Below, one piece after another: positions 24,799 through 32,998 of a stretch of DNA of 64,000 nt (the first letter of the stretch is position 1; every line of letters begins with the position of its first letter). Source of the stretch: Labrys sedimenti (GTDB taxonomy: Bacteria; Pseudomonadota; Alphaproteobacteria; Rhizobiales; Labraceae); contig NZ_JAXOUF010000001.1 of NCBI RefSeq assembly GCF_034424805.1, positions 1,280,563-1,344,562 on the forward strand, in the 5' to 3' direction. Position numbers and translations under genes: made by a program. The notes under the pieces were generated by a model, which ran no database searches, was not told the origin of the DNA, and saw only the letters and a list, made by a program, of their open reading frames with translations.

Positions 24799-25770
24799 AT
24801 GGACCAGTTGACGGCTTTCAAGGCTTTTCGCCAGGCGGTCGAGCGTGGCAGCTTCGCCGAGGCGGCTCGCGCCCTCGGGCTGTCGCCGGCGGCGATCAGC
24901 AAGAATGTCGGCGAGCTCGAGGCCCATCTTTCCGTACGCCTGTTCAACCGCACCACCCGCCGCATGAGCCTCACCGAGGCGGGTTCGCTCTATTATGAGC
25001 GCGTGCGCCAGATTCTCGACGATATCGACGATGCCGGTGCTTCCATCGGTGCGCTCATGCTGGCACCGACCGGGCTGCTGCGTGTCAGCGCCCCCATGAC
25101 CATGGCGCTCCGCCATCTCACGCCTGCCCTGCCGGCCTTCCTCGATGCCAATCCTGGCCTGTCGCTGGACCTCAACATGGACGACCGCCGGATAGACATC
25201 ATCAGGGAAGGCTATGACGTCGCCATTCGTGGCAGCGACATCCTGGAGGATTCCAGCCTGGTCGCCCGCAAGTTGATGGCCGTTCCCCATATCGTCTGCG
25301 CAGCTCCGTCCTATTTCGCGCGGGCGGGCCTGCCTTCCGTCCCGGACGATCTGCGCCAGCATAATTGCGTGCAATTCAGCCTGTCAGGTCACGTCAATCA
25401 TTGGACCTTCGCCAGGAACGGGGAAACCGTCGGCGTGCCGATCAAGGGACGCTACAAGGTGACATCGAGCGTTGCGGTGCGCGAGGCGCTGCTGGCCGGC
25501 TTCGGTCTCAGTCTCATTCCCCGCACCTATGTGGAAGACGACCTGCGCAGCGGCCGCCTGCAGCAGGCTCTGGCTGACTGGTCCGGGGTGGAGACGGCGA
25601 TCTTCGCCATCTATCCGTCGAAGCGCCACCTCGTACCGAAGGTTCGGGTGTTCCTTGATTTTATCGTCGAGCGGTTTTCCCGCCCGGCTCTTCTCGATAT
25701 TGTGGGAGGCGGGACGGCCGGGCCCGAGATAAAGATATCGCGCCCATCAAACGCGACACCGCATCAATGA
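24799..25770 (+). CDS. LysR family regulator
   Basis: A 323-residue regulator of the common DsdC/PA-type branch. Its helix-turn-helix is MDQLTAFKAFRQAVERGSFAEAARALGLSPAAISKNVGELE (in segments), then RLFNRTTRRMSLTEAG, followed by the effector domain (DLNMDDRRIDIIREGYDVAIRGS). The ATG at 24799 directly precedes the conserved helix; sequence upstream is non-coding. It probably activates the divergent nitroreductase/exporter pair. It overlaps the next gene by ATGA, so a P-loop kinase is translated from the same message. Confidence 0.88.
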   Translation: MDQLTAFKAFRQAVERGSFAEAARALGLSPAAISKNVGELEAHLSVRLFNRTTRRMSLTEAGSLYYERVRQILDDIDDAGASIGALMLAPTGLLRVSAPMTMALRHLTPALPAFLDANPGLSLDLNMDDRRIDIIREGYDVAIRGSDILEDSSLVARKLMAVPHIVCAAPSYFARAGLPSVPDDLRQHNCVQFSLSGHVNHWTFARNGETVGVPIKGRYKVTSSVAVREALLAGFGLSLIPRTYVEDDLRSGRLQQALADWSGVETAIFAIYPSKRHLVPKVRVFLDFIVERFSRPALLDIVGGGTAGPEIKISRPSNATPHQ

Positions 25771-26366
25771 CGACAAGACCGCCTGCCCTGCTCCTGCTCG
25801 GCACCTCCCATGTCGGCAAATCGACCTGTGCCGCTCGCATCGGCGGAGCAATCGGATGGTCCGTGACGTCAACTGACCAGTTGGGACGCCATCCGGGTCG
25901 TCCCTGGACCGGCGTGCCGGATCCGGTCACGGAATTCTACCTGCGCCTGACAGACGACGCCATTCACTGGTTTCTCCTGGTCCACCACGAGAATATGCGG
26001 CCGATCATCCAGGCCAGGATAAAGGCCCTGCGCGAGGCAGGCGGCGGCTTCATCCTGGAAGGAGCAGCCCTCCGGCCGGACTATCTTCCCGACTGGGAAA
26101 TTGGCGACACCTTGGCCATCTGTCTTCACATCGAGCCACGGGCCCTGCGGGAACGCATCGAACGAGAAAGCCGCTACATTCAGCGAGAAGAGCGGACCAA
26201 AACCGCCATCGACAAGTTCGCGGAACGGTCCGTTCGCGAGAACGATGCCTTCATCGAATCAGCAATCCGGCACGACATCCCCTTGATGGACGTCACCGAT
26301 CCGAACACCGCCGATCGGCTGACCGAGGAGCTGATATCCCGTCTCGCTGGCGGATCAGAACTATGA
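25767..26366 (+). CDS. P-loop kinase-like ATPase of unknown substrate
   Basis: A 199-residue protein with a Walker A motif GTSHVGKST near residue 12, an ILEGAALRPDY segment that could be the Walker B/substrate region, and an Arg-rich lid (RERIERESRYIQREERTKTAIDKF). The architecture resembles small-molecule kinases such as 2-phosphoglycerate kinase or shikimate/gluconate kinases, but no specific family is recognised. The start codon overlaps the LysR stop (ATGA), which implies co-translation. The link between this regulator and a kinase is unexplained. Confidence 0.7.
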   Translation: MTTRPPALLLLGTSHVGKSTCAARIGGAIGWSVTSTDQLGRHPGRPWTGVPDPVTEFYLRLTDDAIHWFLLVHHENMRPIIQARIKALREAGGGFILEGAALRPDYLPDWEIGDTLAICLHIEPRALRERIERESRYIQREERTKTAIDKFAERSVRENDAFIESAIRHDIPLMDVTDPNTADRLTEELISRLAGGSEL

Positions 26367-26446
26367 TCGAGCGGAACGAGGCGCTCGCATCGGCTTTCAG
26401 GGTCCGAGACAACCGCCAGGGAGCGAGGTCGCACGATCAGGCGCCC

Positions 26447-27037
26447 TCAATCCTTCATGGCTTCCTTAAGGGCATCGATGATCACCGCGCTCGACCGGAT
26501 GCGGGCGACGCGCGGCAGGACATGATCGATCGAGAAACGATGCATCTCCGCCGTCATGCTGCTGGTGGCGTCCTCCACCACGATCGCGGCATAGTTGTTG
26601 GCAAAGGCATCGCGTGCCGTCGCCTCGACGCCGAAATTGGTGGCGATGCCGGTGATAATGACGGTATCGATGCCGCGGCGACGCAATTGCAGATCCAGTT
26701 CCGTGCCGTGAAAAGCACTCCATTGGCGCTTGGTGATCACCACATCGGCCTTTGACGGGTTGATCCTCTCATCGAAGGCGACCGCCTCCGCAGGCATTTT
26801 GTCCTCTGGCAGGATGAGGGGCGCATCCACGGGAACCTTCACCACATCGCCATAACCATCGGAAAAAGCCACGCGCACCAGGATCACCGTACCGCCCGCC
26901 TTGCGCAGCGCCTTGCCGATGCGCAGGGACCGCTCGATGACATCCCCACCCGAATGCGGCGCCACCGGCCGGCCCACGATCCAATTCTGCAGATCGATCA
27001 TCACGAGGGCGGTATGGCGGGGGTCCAGACGCAACAT
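26447..27037 (-). CDS. Isochorismatase-fold hydrolase, YecD-like (catalytic Cys absent)
   Basis: A 196-residue protein of the cysteine hydrolase fold. The Asp of the triad is in LVMIDLQNW and the Lys in VVITKRQWSAF. The position normally held by the nucleophilic Cys reads Gly in TGIATNFGVEATARDAF (nicotinamidases have ATDYCV). E. coli YecD has the same substitution in the same context, so this is a family trait rather than a mutation. Hydrolysis by the usual thiol route is not possible, so the activity is unknown. The gene stands alone, followed by two repeat elements upstream of its promoter side. Confidence 0.83.
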   Translation of the reverse strand: MLRLDPRHTALVMIDLQNWIVGRPVAPHSGGDVIERSLRIGKALRKAGGTVILVRVAFSDGYGDVVKVPVDAPLILPEDKMPAEAVAFDERINPSKADVVITKRQWSAFHGTELDLQLRRRGIDTVIITGIATNFGVEATARDAFANNYAAIVVEDATSSMTAEMHRFSIDHVLPRVARIRSSAVIIDALKEAMKD

Positions 27038-27064
27038 GGCAAGCTCCGATAAACGTCAATGCGC

Positions 27065-27190
27065 TGGAGCAAAGCGCGTTCACGACTGAACGCTCGTCTG
27101 CCCCAGTTCCTTGTTTCCAAGCCGATCCAACGGATTGGCTGGAGCGTCTTTGCGATTCCAGGCGAGTTCGTTCAAGCGCCAGACGCTCCA
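27065..27190 (+). repeat. R1 intergenic structured element, copy B
   Basis: Starts GGAGCAAAGCGCGTTC and ends CAAGCGCCAGACGCTCC, with the middle part CCTTGTTTCCAAGCCGATCC. The hairpins CCGATCC/GGATTGG and GCGTCTTTGCG/CGCCAGACGC replace the pairs of copy A by different but still pairing bases. It lies between the YecD-like gene and the acetyltransferase. Confidence 0.75.
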
Positions 27191-27191
27191 G

Positions 27192-27313
27192 GGCGTGTCG
27201 TGGGTCCATGGTCTGGCTATGATCCATGACCCACGACACGCCTTGGGTAGCCAGCCTTGTAGGGGCAGCTTGCCGCAAAGCTCAAGTCGACCAACCGGTC
27301 AAGCCTGGGCTAC
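27192..27313. repeat. Two adjacent inverted repeats
   Basis: GGCGTGTCGTGGGTCCATGG pairs with GATCCATGACCCACGACACGCC over 27192-27242. Directly after it, GTAGCCAGCCTTG (27247) pairs imperfectly with CAAGCCTGGGCTAC (27300-27313). Together with R1 copy B they fill the 370-bp gap before the acetyltransferase, where no gene is seen. Confidence 0.7.
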
Positions 27314-27407
27314 AAAAGGATAAGTGGTCCGGCATCGAGAGACGCGCCTCACCGGCGCCCTACGCGCGGACGATCAAGGATTCAACGAGCAGGCAGTGCA
27401 TACAACC

Positions 27408-28178
27408 ATGGCAGACAACAAGGACGTGCTGGCGCGGCGGGTGGAAGAGGCATGCCTGAACGGCTGGCCAGCCTTGAAGACGATATGGCTCGACGGCTGG
27501 CTGCTGCGCTTCTCCCACGGACATACCAGGCGGGCCAACTCAATCAGTCTCCTCTGCCCCGGCTTGCGACAGCCGGGAGACCAGATTCGCTCAGCCGAAG
27601 CACTTTACACCCATCACGGCCTGCCAACCATTTTTCGCCTGTCTAATGTTTCGTCGCAGGATATCGGGAGTGCTTTAGACGAGGCAGGATATGGCCCGGG
27701 CGAGGATGAGACTTGCGTGCTCTATCGCGACCTCGCTGCCGCACCGCCCCACGGCGAGCACGGCACGGCCTTCGTGCGACCCGGCCTTGACGATACCTGG
27801 TTCGGGGCTCATGCCCGCCTTCAGAAGTTCTCCGATGCGACCGCCGCCCATGCTCGCGCTCTGTTCGGCGCGGTGGCCGTGCCGACCGGATATGCCATGT
27901 CGCCGGCCCATGACGGCAGCCCCGCGGCGCTGGCCTTTGGCGCGGTGCATGACGGCATCGTCTGCATCAACGCGGTGGCGACCGATCCCGCCTTCAGGCG
28001 CCAGGGCCATGCCTACAATGCCGTCAGCGCCCTGCTCGCCTGGGCTCGCGACGATCAGAGTGCGAACGGGGCCTGCCTGCCCGTGGTGGCCGGCAACGAT
28101 GCCGGCCGGTCTCTCTACCGCTCGCTCGCCTTTTCTACAGAAATCAGCCGTTATTCCTATCGCCGCAAGGTTGCATGA
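27408..28178 (+). CDS. GNAT acetyltransferase with N-terminal extension
   Basis: A 256-residue protein. The C-terminal half has the GNAT acetyl-CoA signature (INAVATDPAFRRQGHAYNAVSALLAWAR) and the later NDAGRSLYRSLAF. The N-terminal half (LARRVEEACLNGWPALKTIWLDGWLLRFSHGHTRRANS, in segments) is the arrangement seen in two-part GNAT proteins. The ATG at 27408 is chosen by the start of conserved-looking sequence. Its ribosome site is weak. The substrate is unknown. It is monocistronic, with hairpin repeats upstream. Confidence 0.82.
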   Translation: MADNKDVLARRVEEACLNGWPALKTIWLDGWLLRFSHGHTRRANSISLLCPGLRQPGDQIRSAEALYTHHGLPTIFRLSNVSSQDIGSALDEAGYGPGEDETCVLYRDLAAAPPHGEHGTAFVRPGLDDTWFGAHARLQKFSDATAAHARALFGAVAVPTGYAMSPAHDGSPAALAFGAVHDGIVCINAVATDPAFRRQGHAYNAVSALLAWARDDQSANGACLPVVAGNDAGRSLYRSLAFSTEISRYSYRRKVA

Positions 28179-28289
28179 CCGCCGATCAGCGTTGCCCAGG
28201 ATGCATGCCTTTTTAGCCATCACATTGATCGATATATCGAATTTCTTTAGTCGCCGTAAATTACATTATTTTTTTGTATTGAAATCTAT

Positions 28290-28318
28290 TTGACAAATTG
28301 CGCGCGAGAACCGATATC
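28290..28318 (+). promoter_or_regulatory. Probable sigma-70-type promoter of the sulfate-reduction operon
   Basis: TTGACA at 28290-28295, a 17-bp spacer and GATATC as a poor -10 lie 32 bp before the DUF2849 start. The region before it (28215-28290) is strongly AT-rich and holds a 12-bp palindrome TCGATATATCGA at 28229-28240 that could be an operator. The -35 is perfect, the -10 is weak. Confidence 0.45.
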
Positions 28319-28349
28319 GTGGACGAATTCCAAAAAGGGGTTTTTCGTC

Positions 28350-28652
28350 ATGCCGCTCGCTATCACAGCCAACCGCCTCAAGGATGGGCGTGTGGTGTTC
28401 CGCACCCCCAATGGCAACTGGTCGCTCGACGTGGCCGACAGCGCCATCGAACCCGATCAGGCCACTGCCAATGCAATCCTTGCCAGCGTCACCGCCGCTG
28501 CCAATGAGCAGGACGTGGTCGAGATCTATGCCGTCGAGCTCGATGTCAGCGGCGAGAAGCCCCGTCCCGCCAAGCTGCGCGAGGCCATCCGCGCGCTCGG
28601 GCCGACCATCGCCTATCTGCCCAAGACCGAACTCGCCGAGGCTGCCGAATAA
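28350..28652 (+). CDS. DUF2849 protein of the cys operon
   Basis: A 100-residue protein starting MPLAITANRLKDGRVVFRTPNG, which is the DUF2849 pattern. AAAAAGGGG lies 9 bp upstream of the ATG. In Hyphomicrobiales this small gene typically precedes the sulfite reductase gene, sometimes after cysG. Here its TAA overlaps the ATG of cysI (TAATG), so the two are coupled. Its role in sulfite or siroheme metabolism is inferred from context alone. Confidence 0.88.
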   Translation: MPLAITANRLKDGRVVFRTPNGNWSLDVADSAIEPDQATANAILASVTAAANEQDVVEIYAVELDVSGEKPRPAKLREAIRALGPTIAYLPKTELAEAAE

Positions 28653-30319
28653 TGGGTGCCCTCTACCGTTATGACGAGTTCGACCACGCCTTCGTGAACG
28701 CGCGGGTCGCCGAGTTCCGCGACCAGGTGCAGCGCCGCATCAAGGGCGACATCACCGAGGAGGAGTTCAAATCCCTTCGGCTGATGAACGGCGTCTATCT
28801 CCAGCTGCATGCCTATATGCTGCGGATCGCGGTGCCCTATGGCACGTTGTCCTCCAAGCAATTGCGCACCCTCGCGACCATCGGCCGCCGCTGGGACCGT
28901 CATTACGGCCATTTCACCACCCGCCAGAACCTGCAGTTCAACTGGATCGCCCTCAAGGACGTGCCGGACGTGCTGCAGGCCCTCGCCGATGTCGAGATGC
29001 ATGCCATCCAGACCTCCGGCAATTGCATGCGCAACGTCACGGCCGACCATTTTGCCGGCGCCGCCGCCGATGAGGTCGCCGATCCGCGCGTCTATGCCGA
29101 GATCATGCGCCAGTGGTCGACGGCCCATCCGGAGCTGTCCTATCTGCCGCGTAAGTTCAAGGTCGCCATCACCGGCGCCGAGGAAGACCGGGCTGCGGTC
29201 AAGGTCCACGACATCGGCTACCAGATCGTGCGCAGCGAAGCCGGCGAGATTGGCTTCCGTGTGTTCGTCGGCGGCGGCCAGGGCCGCACCCCCATGGTCG
29301 GCAAGGCCTTGCGCGATTTCCTGCCCGAAGCGGATCTCCTCACCTATACCGAGGCGATCATGCGCGTGTACAACCTCGAGGGCCGCCGCGACAACAAGTA
29401 CAAGGCGCGTATCAAGATCCTGGTGCACGAAAAGGGCCTCGACCCGATCCGTGAGGAAGTCGAAGCCGAGTTCGCGCGCATCAAGGACGGTGCCCTCAAG
29501 CTGACGCCGGATTCGGTAGCAGCGATGCAGCAGTATTTCGTCGCCGGCCCGTTCGAGACCATCGGCGAGACACCGGTCTTCGACAAGGCCAAGGCGAAGG
29601 ATGCCGATTTCGCGCATTGGGTGTCCGTGAACGTCCATGCCCACAAGCAGTCGGGCTACGGCATCGCCACCATCTCGCTCAAGCCGATCGGCGGCATTCC
29701 GGGCGACGCCTCCTCCGACCAGATGGACCTGGTGGCTGATCTCGCCGACCGCTATTCGCTCAGCGAGATCCGCATCAGCCATCTGCAGAATCTCGTGCTG
29801 CCGCATGTGAAGCTCGACGACCTGCCGGCGCTGTTCGCGGTGCTGCAGGACGCGGGCCTCGCCACCGCCAATGAGGGGCTGATCACCGACATCATCGCCT
29901 GCCCGGGCCTCGACTATTGCTCGCTCGCCAATGCCCGCGCCATTCCGATCGCGCAGGGCCTGTCCGAGCGTTTCGGCTCGCCCGCACGCCAGGCGGAGAT
30001 CGGCAGCCTGCCGATCAAGATCTCGGGCTGCATCAATGCCTGCGGCCACCATCACGTCGCGGCGATCGGCATTCTCGGCGTCGACCGCAAGGGCGTGGAA
30101 AACTACCAGATCACGTTGGGCGGTTCGGCCCGCGAGGATTGTTCGATCGGTGAGCTCGTCGGCCCCGGCTTCGGCGCCGATGGTATCGTCGACGCGGTCG
30201 AGAAGGTGGTGGACACCTATCTGGACCTGCGTCTCTCCCCACAGGAAACATTCCTGGAGGCGGTGCGCCGTGTCGGCCTGCCGCCCTTCAAGGAGGCACT
30301 CTATGGACAGCGTGCTTGA
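28652..30319 (+). CDS. cysI: Sulfite reductase hemoprotein (nitrite/sulfite reductase family)
   Basis: A 555-residue siroheme enzyme. The [4Fe-4S]-siroheme cysteines are at C417 and C423 (CPGLDYC) and at C460 and C464 (SGCINAC), the CX5C...CX3C arrangement. The substrate-side segments HYGHFTTRQNLQFNW and TSGNCMRNVTADH are also typical. It reduces sulfite to sulfide with six electrons in the cytoplasm, probably from ferredoxin or NADPH via a partner that is not encoded here. It is coupled to DUF2849 upstream and overlaps cysH by 17 bp downstream. Confidence 0.92.
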   Translation: MGALYRYDEFDHAFVNARVAEFRDQVQRRIKGDITEEEFKSLRLMNGVYLQLHAYMLRIAVPYGTLSSKQLRTLATIGRRWDRHYGHFTTRQNLQFNWIALKDVPDVLQALADVEMHAIQTSGNCMRNVTADHFAGAAADEVADPRVYAEIMRQWSTAHPELSYLPRKFKVAITGAEEDRAAVKVHDIGYQIVRSEAGEIGFRVFVGGGQGRTPMVGKALRDFLPEADLLTYTEAIMRVYNLEGRRDNKYKARIKILVHEKGLDPIREEVEAEFARIKDGALKLTPDSVAAMQQYFVAGPFETIGETPVFDKAKAKDADFAHWVSVNVHAHKQSGYGIATISLKPIGGIPGDASSDQMDLVADLADRYSLSEIRISHLQNLVLPHVKLDDLPALFAVLQDAGLATANEGLITDIIACPGLDYCSLANARAIPIAQGLSERFGSPARQAEIGSLPIKISGCINACGHHHVAAIGILGVDRKGVENYQITLGGSAREDCSIGELVGPGFGADGIVDAVEKVVDTYLDLRLSPQETFLEAVRRVGLPPFKEALYGQRA

Positions 30320-31070
30320 TTTTTCGGACGCTCCGATGAACGTCGGCTTGGCCAGCCCAGCCATCGATCCGGAAGCGCAGGCGCTCGCTTTGGCGGCGCA
30401 GTATCACAACGCCGATGCGCAGACCGTGCTGCGCGCGGCGCTGTCGCTCTACAAGGGTGGCATCGCCCTCGTCTCGAGCTTCGGCGCCGAATCGGCTGCC
30501 CTCCTCCACATGGTGGCGGAGATCGATCGCGCCACGCCGGTGATCTTCCTCGACACCGGCCGGCTGTTCAGCCAGACCCTGCTCTATCGCAACGAACTCG
30601 CCCGCCGGCTCGGCCTTACCGATCTGCGCACGGCCTCGCCGCGCCAGGTGCTGGTGCAGCAGGAAGACCCGGACCGGCTGCTGGCCTATAGCAATCCCGA
30701 TATGTGCTGCTGGATCCGCAAGGTCGACCCGCTCGACACTGCGCTGGAGCCTTTCTCGGCCTGGATCACCGGGCGCAAGCGCCACCAGGCTTCGACCCGC
30801 GCCGCCCTGCTGCCTTTCGAGGCGGATGCCGGGCGCATCAAGGTCAACCCGCTCGCGGACTGGACCACCAAGGACGTGGCGGACTATCTCGAACGCTATG
30901 ACTTGCCGCCTCATCCCCTGGTGGCGGACGGCTATCCTTCGATCGGCTGCATGCCGTGCACCAGCCGCGTCGCCGAAGGCGAGGATGCCCGCGCCGGACG
31001 TTGGCGCGGCAAGTCCAAGGTCGAGTGCGGCATTCATGTTTCGCCTGAAAAGGCCGGAAGTGGTATCTAA
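30303..31070 (+). CDS. cysH: Adenylyl-sulfate reductase (APS-type CysH)
   Basis: A 255-residue PAPS/APS reductase-fold enzyme. The nucleotide/sulfate loop is SSFGAESAALLHMVAEI and the catalytic Cys lies in the C-terminal ECGIH. The pairs C135-C136 (DMCCWIRK) and C216/C219 (GCMPC) form the [4Fe-4S] signature of enzymes that use APS directly rather than PAPS. Thioredoxin would supply electrons. The product sulfite feeds CysI. It overlaps cysI by 17 bp, so the pair is tightly co-expressed. Confidence 0.92.
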   Translation: MDSVLDFSDAPMNVGLASPAIDPEAQALALAAQYHNADAQTVLRAALSLYKGGIALVSSFGAESAALLHMVAEIDRATPVIFLDTGRLFSQTLLYRNELARRLGLTDLRTASPRQVLVQQEDPDRLLAYSNPDMCCWIRKVDPLDTALEPFSAWITGRKRHQASTRAALLPFEADAGRIKVNPLADWTTKDVADYLERYDLPPHPLVADGYPSIGCMPCTSRVAEGEDARAGRWRGKSKVECGIHVSPEKAGSGI

Positions 31071-31129
31071 GAGATAGCTTCCATACCGTTGAGAAGCCTG
31101 CGCTTTGCGTAGGGATTTAGGAGACGCGC

Positions 31130-31630
31130 GTGCCCCTCTGGAAGAACGGCCAATTCGAGGCTGACATCTATAAGCTGGCCGGCGACGAAGAGGCCCTGCC
31201 GGACGGGGCCGTCATCGTCTCGCTGAAGCGCTTCCTGGCCGAGAAGGACAGCCTTGCCACCCGCAACGCCCCGGTCGGGGTGGTGCTGCAGCCGGCCGAC
31301 GACATCGAGCTGCTGGCCGACGCCCTGCCGAGCCTGCCGCTGCTGGCCCTCGCCTTCCCCAAATTCGGCGACGGCCGGGCCTTCTCCCTGGCGCGCATTG
31401 CCCGGGAACGCTACGGCTTCGCCGGCGAGCTCAGGGCCGTCGGCGACATCCTGTTCGATCGCATCGCCTATATGATCCGCTGCGGCTTCGACGCCCTCGA
31501 CATCAGCAACGCCCCGACGGTCGCCGCGCTGGAAGCCGGCAAGGTGCCGATCTCGCACACGCGCTACCAGCCGACCGGCGGTGATGGGACAAAGCCCGAC
31601 AAGCTCAAGCCCTGGCGGCGGCTGGGATAG
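31130..31630 (+). CDS. DUF934 protein of the cys operon
   Basis: A 166-residue protein with the DUF934 pattern (MPLWKNGQFEADIYKLAG, PLLALAFPKFGDGRAFSLARIARERYGFAGELRAVGDIL in parts, FDALDI). Translation should begin at GTG 31130, with AGGAG 6 bp upstream. It is the usual last member of the cys cluster in alpha- and betaproteobacteria and is thought to assist sulfite reduction, although no activity has been fixed. It is 60 bp after cysH, on the same message. Confidence 0.88.
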   Translation: MPLWKNGQFEADIYKLAGDEEALPDGAVIVSLKRFLAEKDSLATRNAPVGVVLQPADDIELLADALPSLPLLALAFPKFGDGRAFSLARIARERYGFAGELRAVGDILFDRIAYMIRCGFDALDISNAPTVAALEAGKVPISHTRYQPTGGDGTKPDKLKPWRRLG

Positions 31631-31744
31631 CACGGATCACGTGGCACGGGAGGCCGGCCGCCTCCCTCCGCCACGACGACTTCCAACCATCAAGCTTGCC
31701 CTTGGCGGCATATCGGCCCAAACTAGCCGGGAATCGGAGGCTGC

Positions 31745-32095
31745 ATGCTCTCATTCCAGGTGATGTTCATTCGGGCCATGTCTTCGGCCCTCGAAACCAG
31801 CCAAGCCAGCGCCGTCACCATCGGCCATCGTATGCCCATCCTGGCAACGCTGCCATTCTGGCCCCACCCCGACAATCTGATCGAAGCCAGCCGCATGGTG
31901 ACCGAGAAGTTCGAGGCCCTTGCGGAAGGTGCGGTTGCGGCAACCGACGAAATGGCACAACTGGGATTGCGTGCCGCCTTCGGCAAAGCGGATGTGCATG
32001 ATCTGGCCTCCGGCCTGATGTCCGTCGCCGTCGCGGCAGCCCAGCCGGCCCAGCGGCGCGTCCGGGCCAATGCCAGACGCCTCTCGCGGCATTGA
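31745..32095 (+). CDS. Small helical protein, phasin-like
   Basis: A 116-residue protein without recognised motifs. It is rich in alanine and helical (ASRMVTEKFEALAEGAVAATDEMAQLGLRAAF). The pattern of a hydrophobic N-terminal helix, a TIGHRMPIL segment and amphipathic helices resembles small phasin-like proteins of Hyphomicrobiales. It could bind polyhydroxyalkanoate granules or be a structural protein, but this is weakly supported. It stands alone, downstream of the sulfate-reduction operon. Confidence 0.55.
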   Translation: MLSFQVMFIRAMSSALETSQASAVTIGHRMPILATLPFWPHPDNLIEASRMVTEKFEALAEGAVAATDEMAQLGLRAAFGKADVHDLASGLMSVAVAAAQPAQRRVRANARRLSRH

Positions 32096-32162
32096 TGCCA
32101 TGCGCTGGTGCTCGGATAGCCCGCAAGCGGTTTTACCGGCTCTCCCATAGCGTGCGCGAGCC

Positions 32163-32990
32163 ATGGAAAAGGTTTCTCTGAGCCAGGAGAAGGAAACCCT
32201 TCTCATCACCCTCTACGCCAAGGGCGAGGAAAGCCGCCTGTCCGACTCGCTCCTGCAGGACCACTTCGCGGCCTCGGCGATCGATCGGATCGATTACGAT
32301 TTCTCCCGCCTCGGCATCAACCGCGACCTCATGATCGGTTTGGCGATGCGCGCCCACATCCTGGATGGTTGGGCCCGCGCCTTCCTCGCTTTTCACCCCG
32401 AGGCGATTGTGCTGCATCTGGGCTGCGGCTTGGACTCGCGTGTCTTCCGCCTCGATCCACCGGCCAGCGTGCGTTGGTTCGATGTCGACTATCCCGAAGT
32501 CGTCGAACTCAGACGCAGGCTCTATCCCGAGCGCGCAGGTTACCAATTGATCGGAACCTCCGTCACCGATCCCGCCTGGCTCACAACGATCATGCCCGAA
32601 GGCCGCCCAGCGCTGATCATCGCCGAAGGCATGTTCCCCTATCTGCAGGCCGATGAAGCCATCCCGCTGCTCGCCCGGCTGACTGGGCACTTCCCCACCG
32701 GAGAGATCGCCTTCGATGCCTATAATCGTCTTGGCCTGCGCCTGATCCGCAAACAGCACTCGGTTCGCGTCACCGGTGCGCAGGTGCATTGGAGCCTTGA
32801 CGATGCCCATGAGATCGAACGCCAGGTGCCGCGCCTCAAGCTGATGCAGGAACTGCTCTCCTACGGTCGGCAGGGCTATCATGCCGCCCAGATCGCCAGA
32901 ATGTCCCTGTCGGCTCGCACGGTCATTCCATTCTTCAGGGCCATTCCTGCGCTCGGCCGCATCGGCCGGCTGCTACGCTACAGGTTCTGA
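32163..32990 (+). CDS. Class I SAM-dependent methyltransferase (LCMT/TcmP-like)
   Basis: A 275-residue methyltransferase with motif I VLHLGCGLDSRVFRLDPP and the post-I Asp in WFDVDYPEVVELRRRLYP. ALIIAEGMFPYLQADEAIPLLARL follows. This is the leucine-carboxyl-methyltransferase/TcmP-like branch, which methylates carboxyl or hydroxyl oxygens. The substrate is unknown. Its neighbours, a small helical protein and a LysR/pump pair, do not explain it. It converges with the LysR gene. Confidence 0.85.
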   Translation: MEKVSLSQEKETLLITLYAKGEESRLSDSLLQDHFAASAIDRIDYDFSRLGINRDLMIGLAMRAHILDGWARAFLAFHPEAIVLHLGCGLDSRVFRLDPPASVRWFDVDYPEVVELRRRLYPERAGYQLIGTSVTDPAWLTTIMPEGRPALIIAEGMFPYLQADEAIPLLARLTGHFPTGEIAFDAYNRLGLRLIRKQHSVRVTGAQVHWSLDDAHEIERQVPRLKLMQELLSYGRQGYHAAQIARMSLSARTVIPFFRAIPALGRIGRLLRYRF

Positions 32991-32998
32991 AACGAGCA

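Noticed and set aside
28613..30364. A 583-codon open frame antisense to cysI
   Set aside because: It lies wholly across a clear sulfite reductase gene and encodes no recognisable domain.
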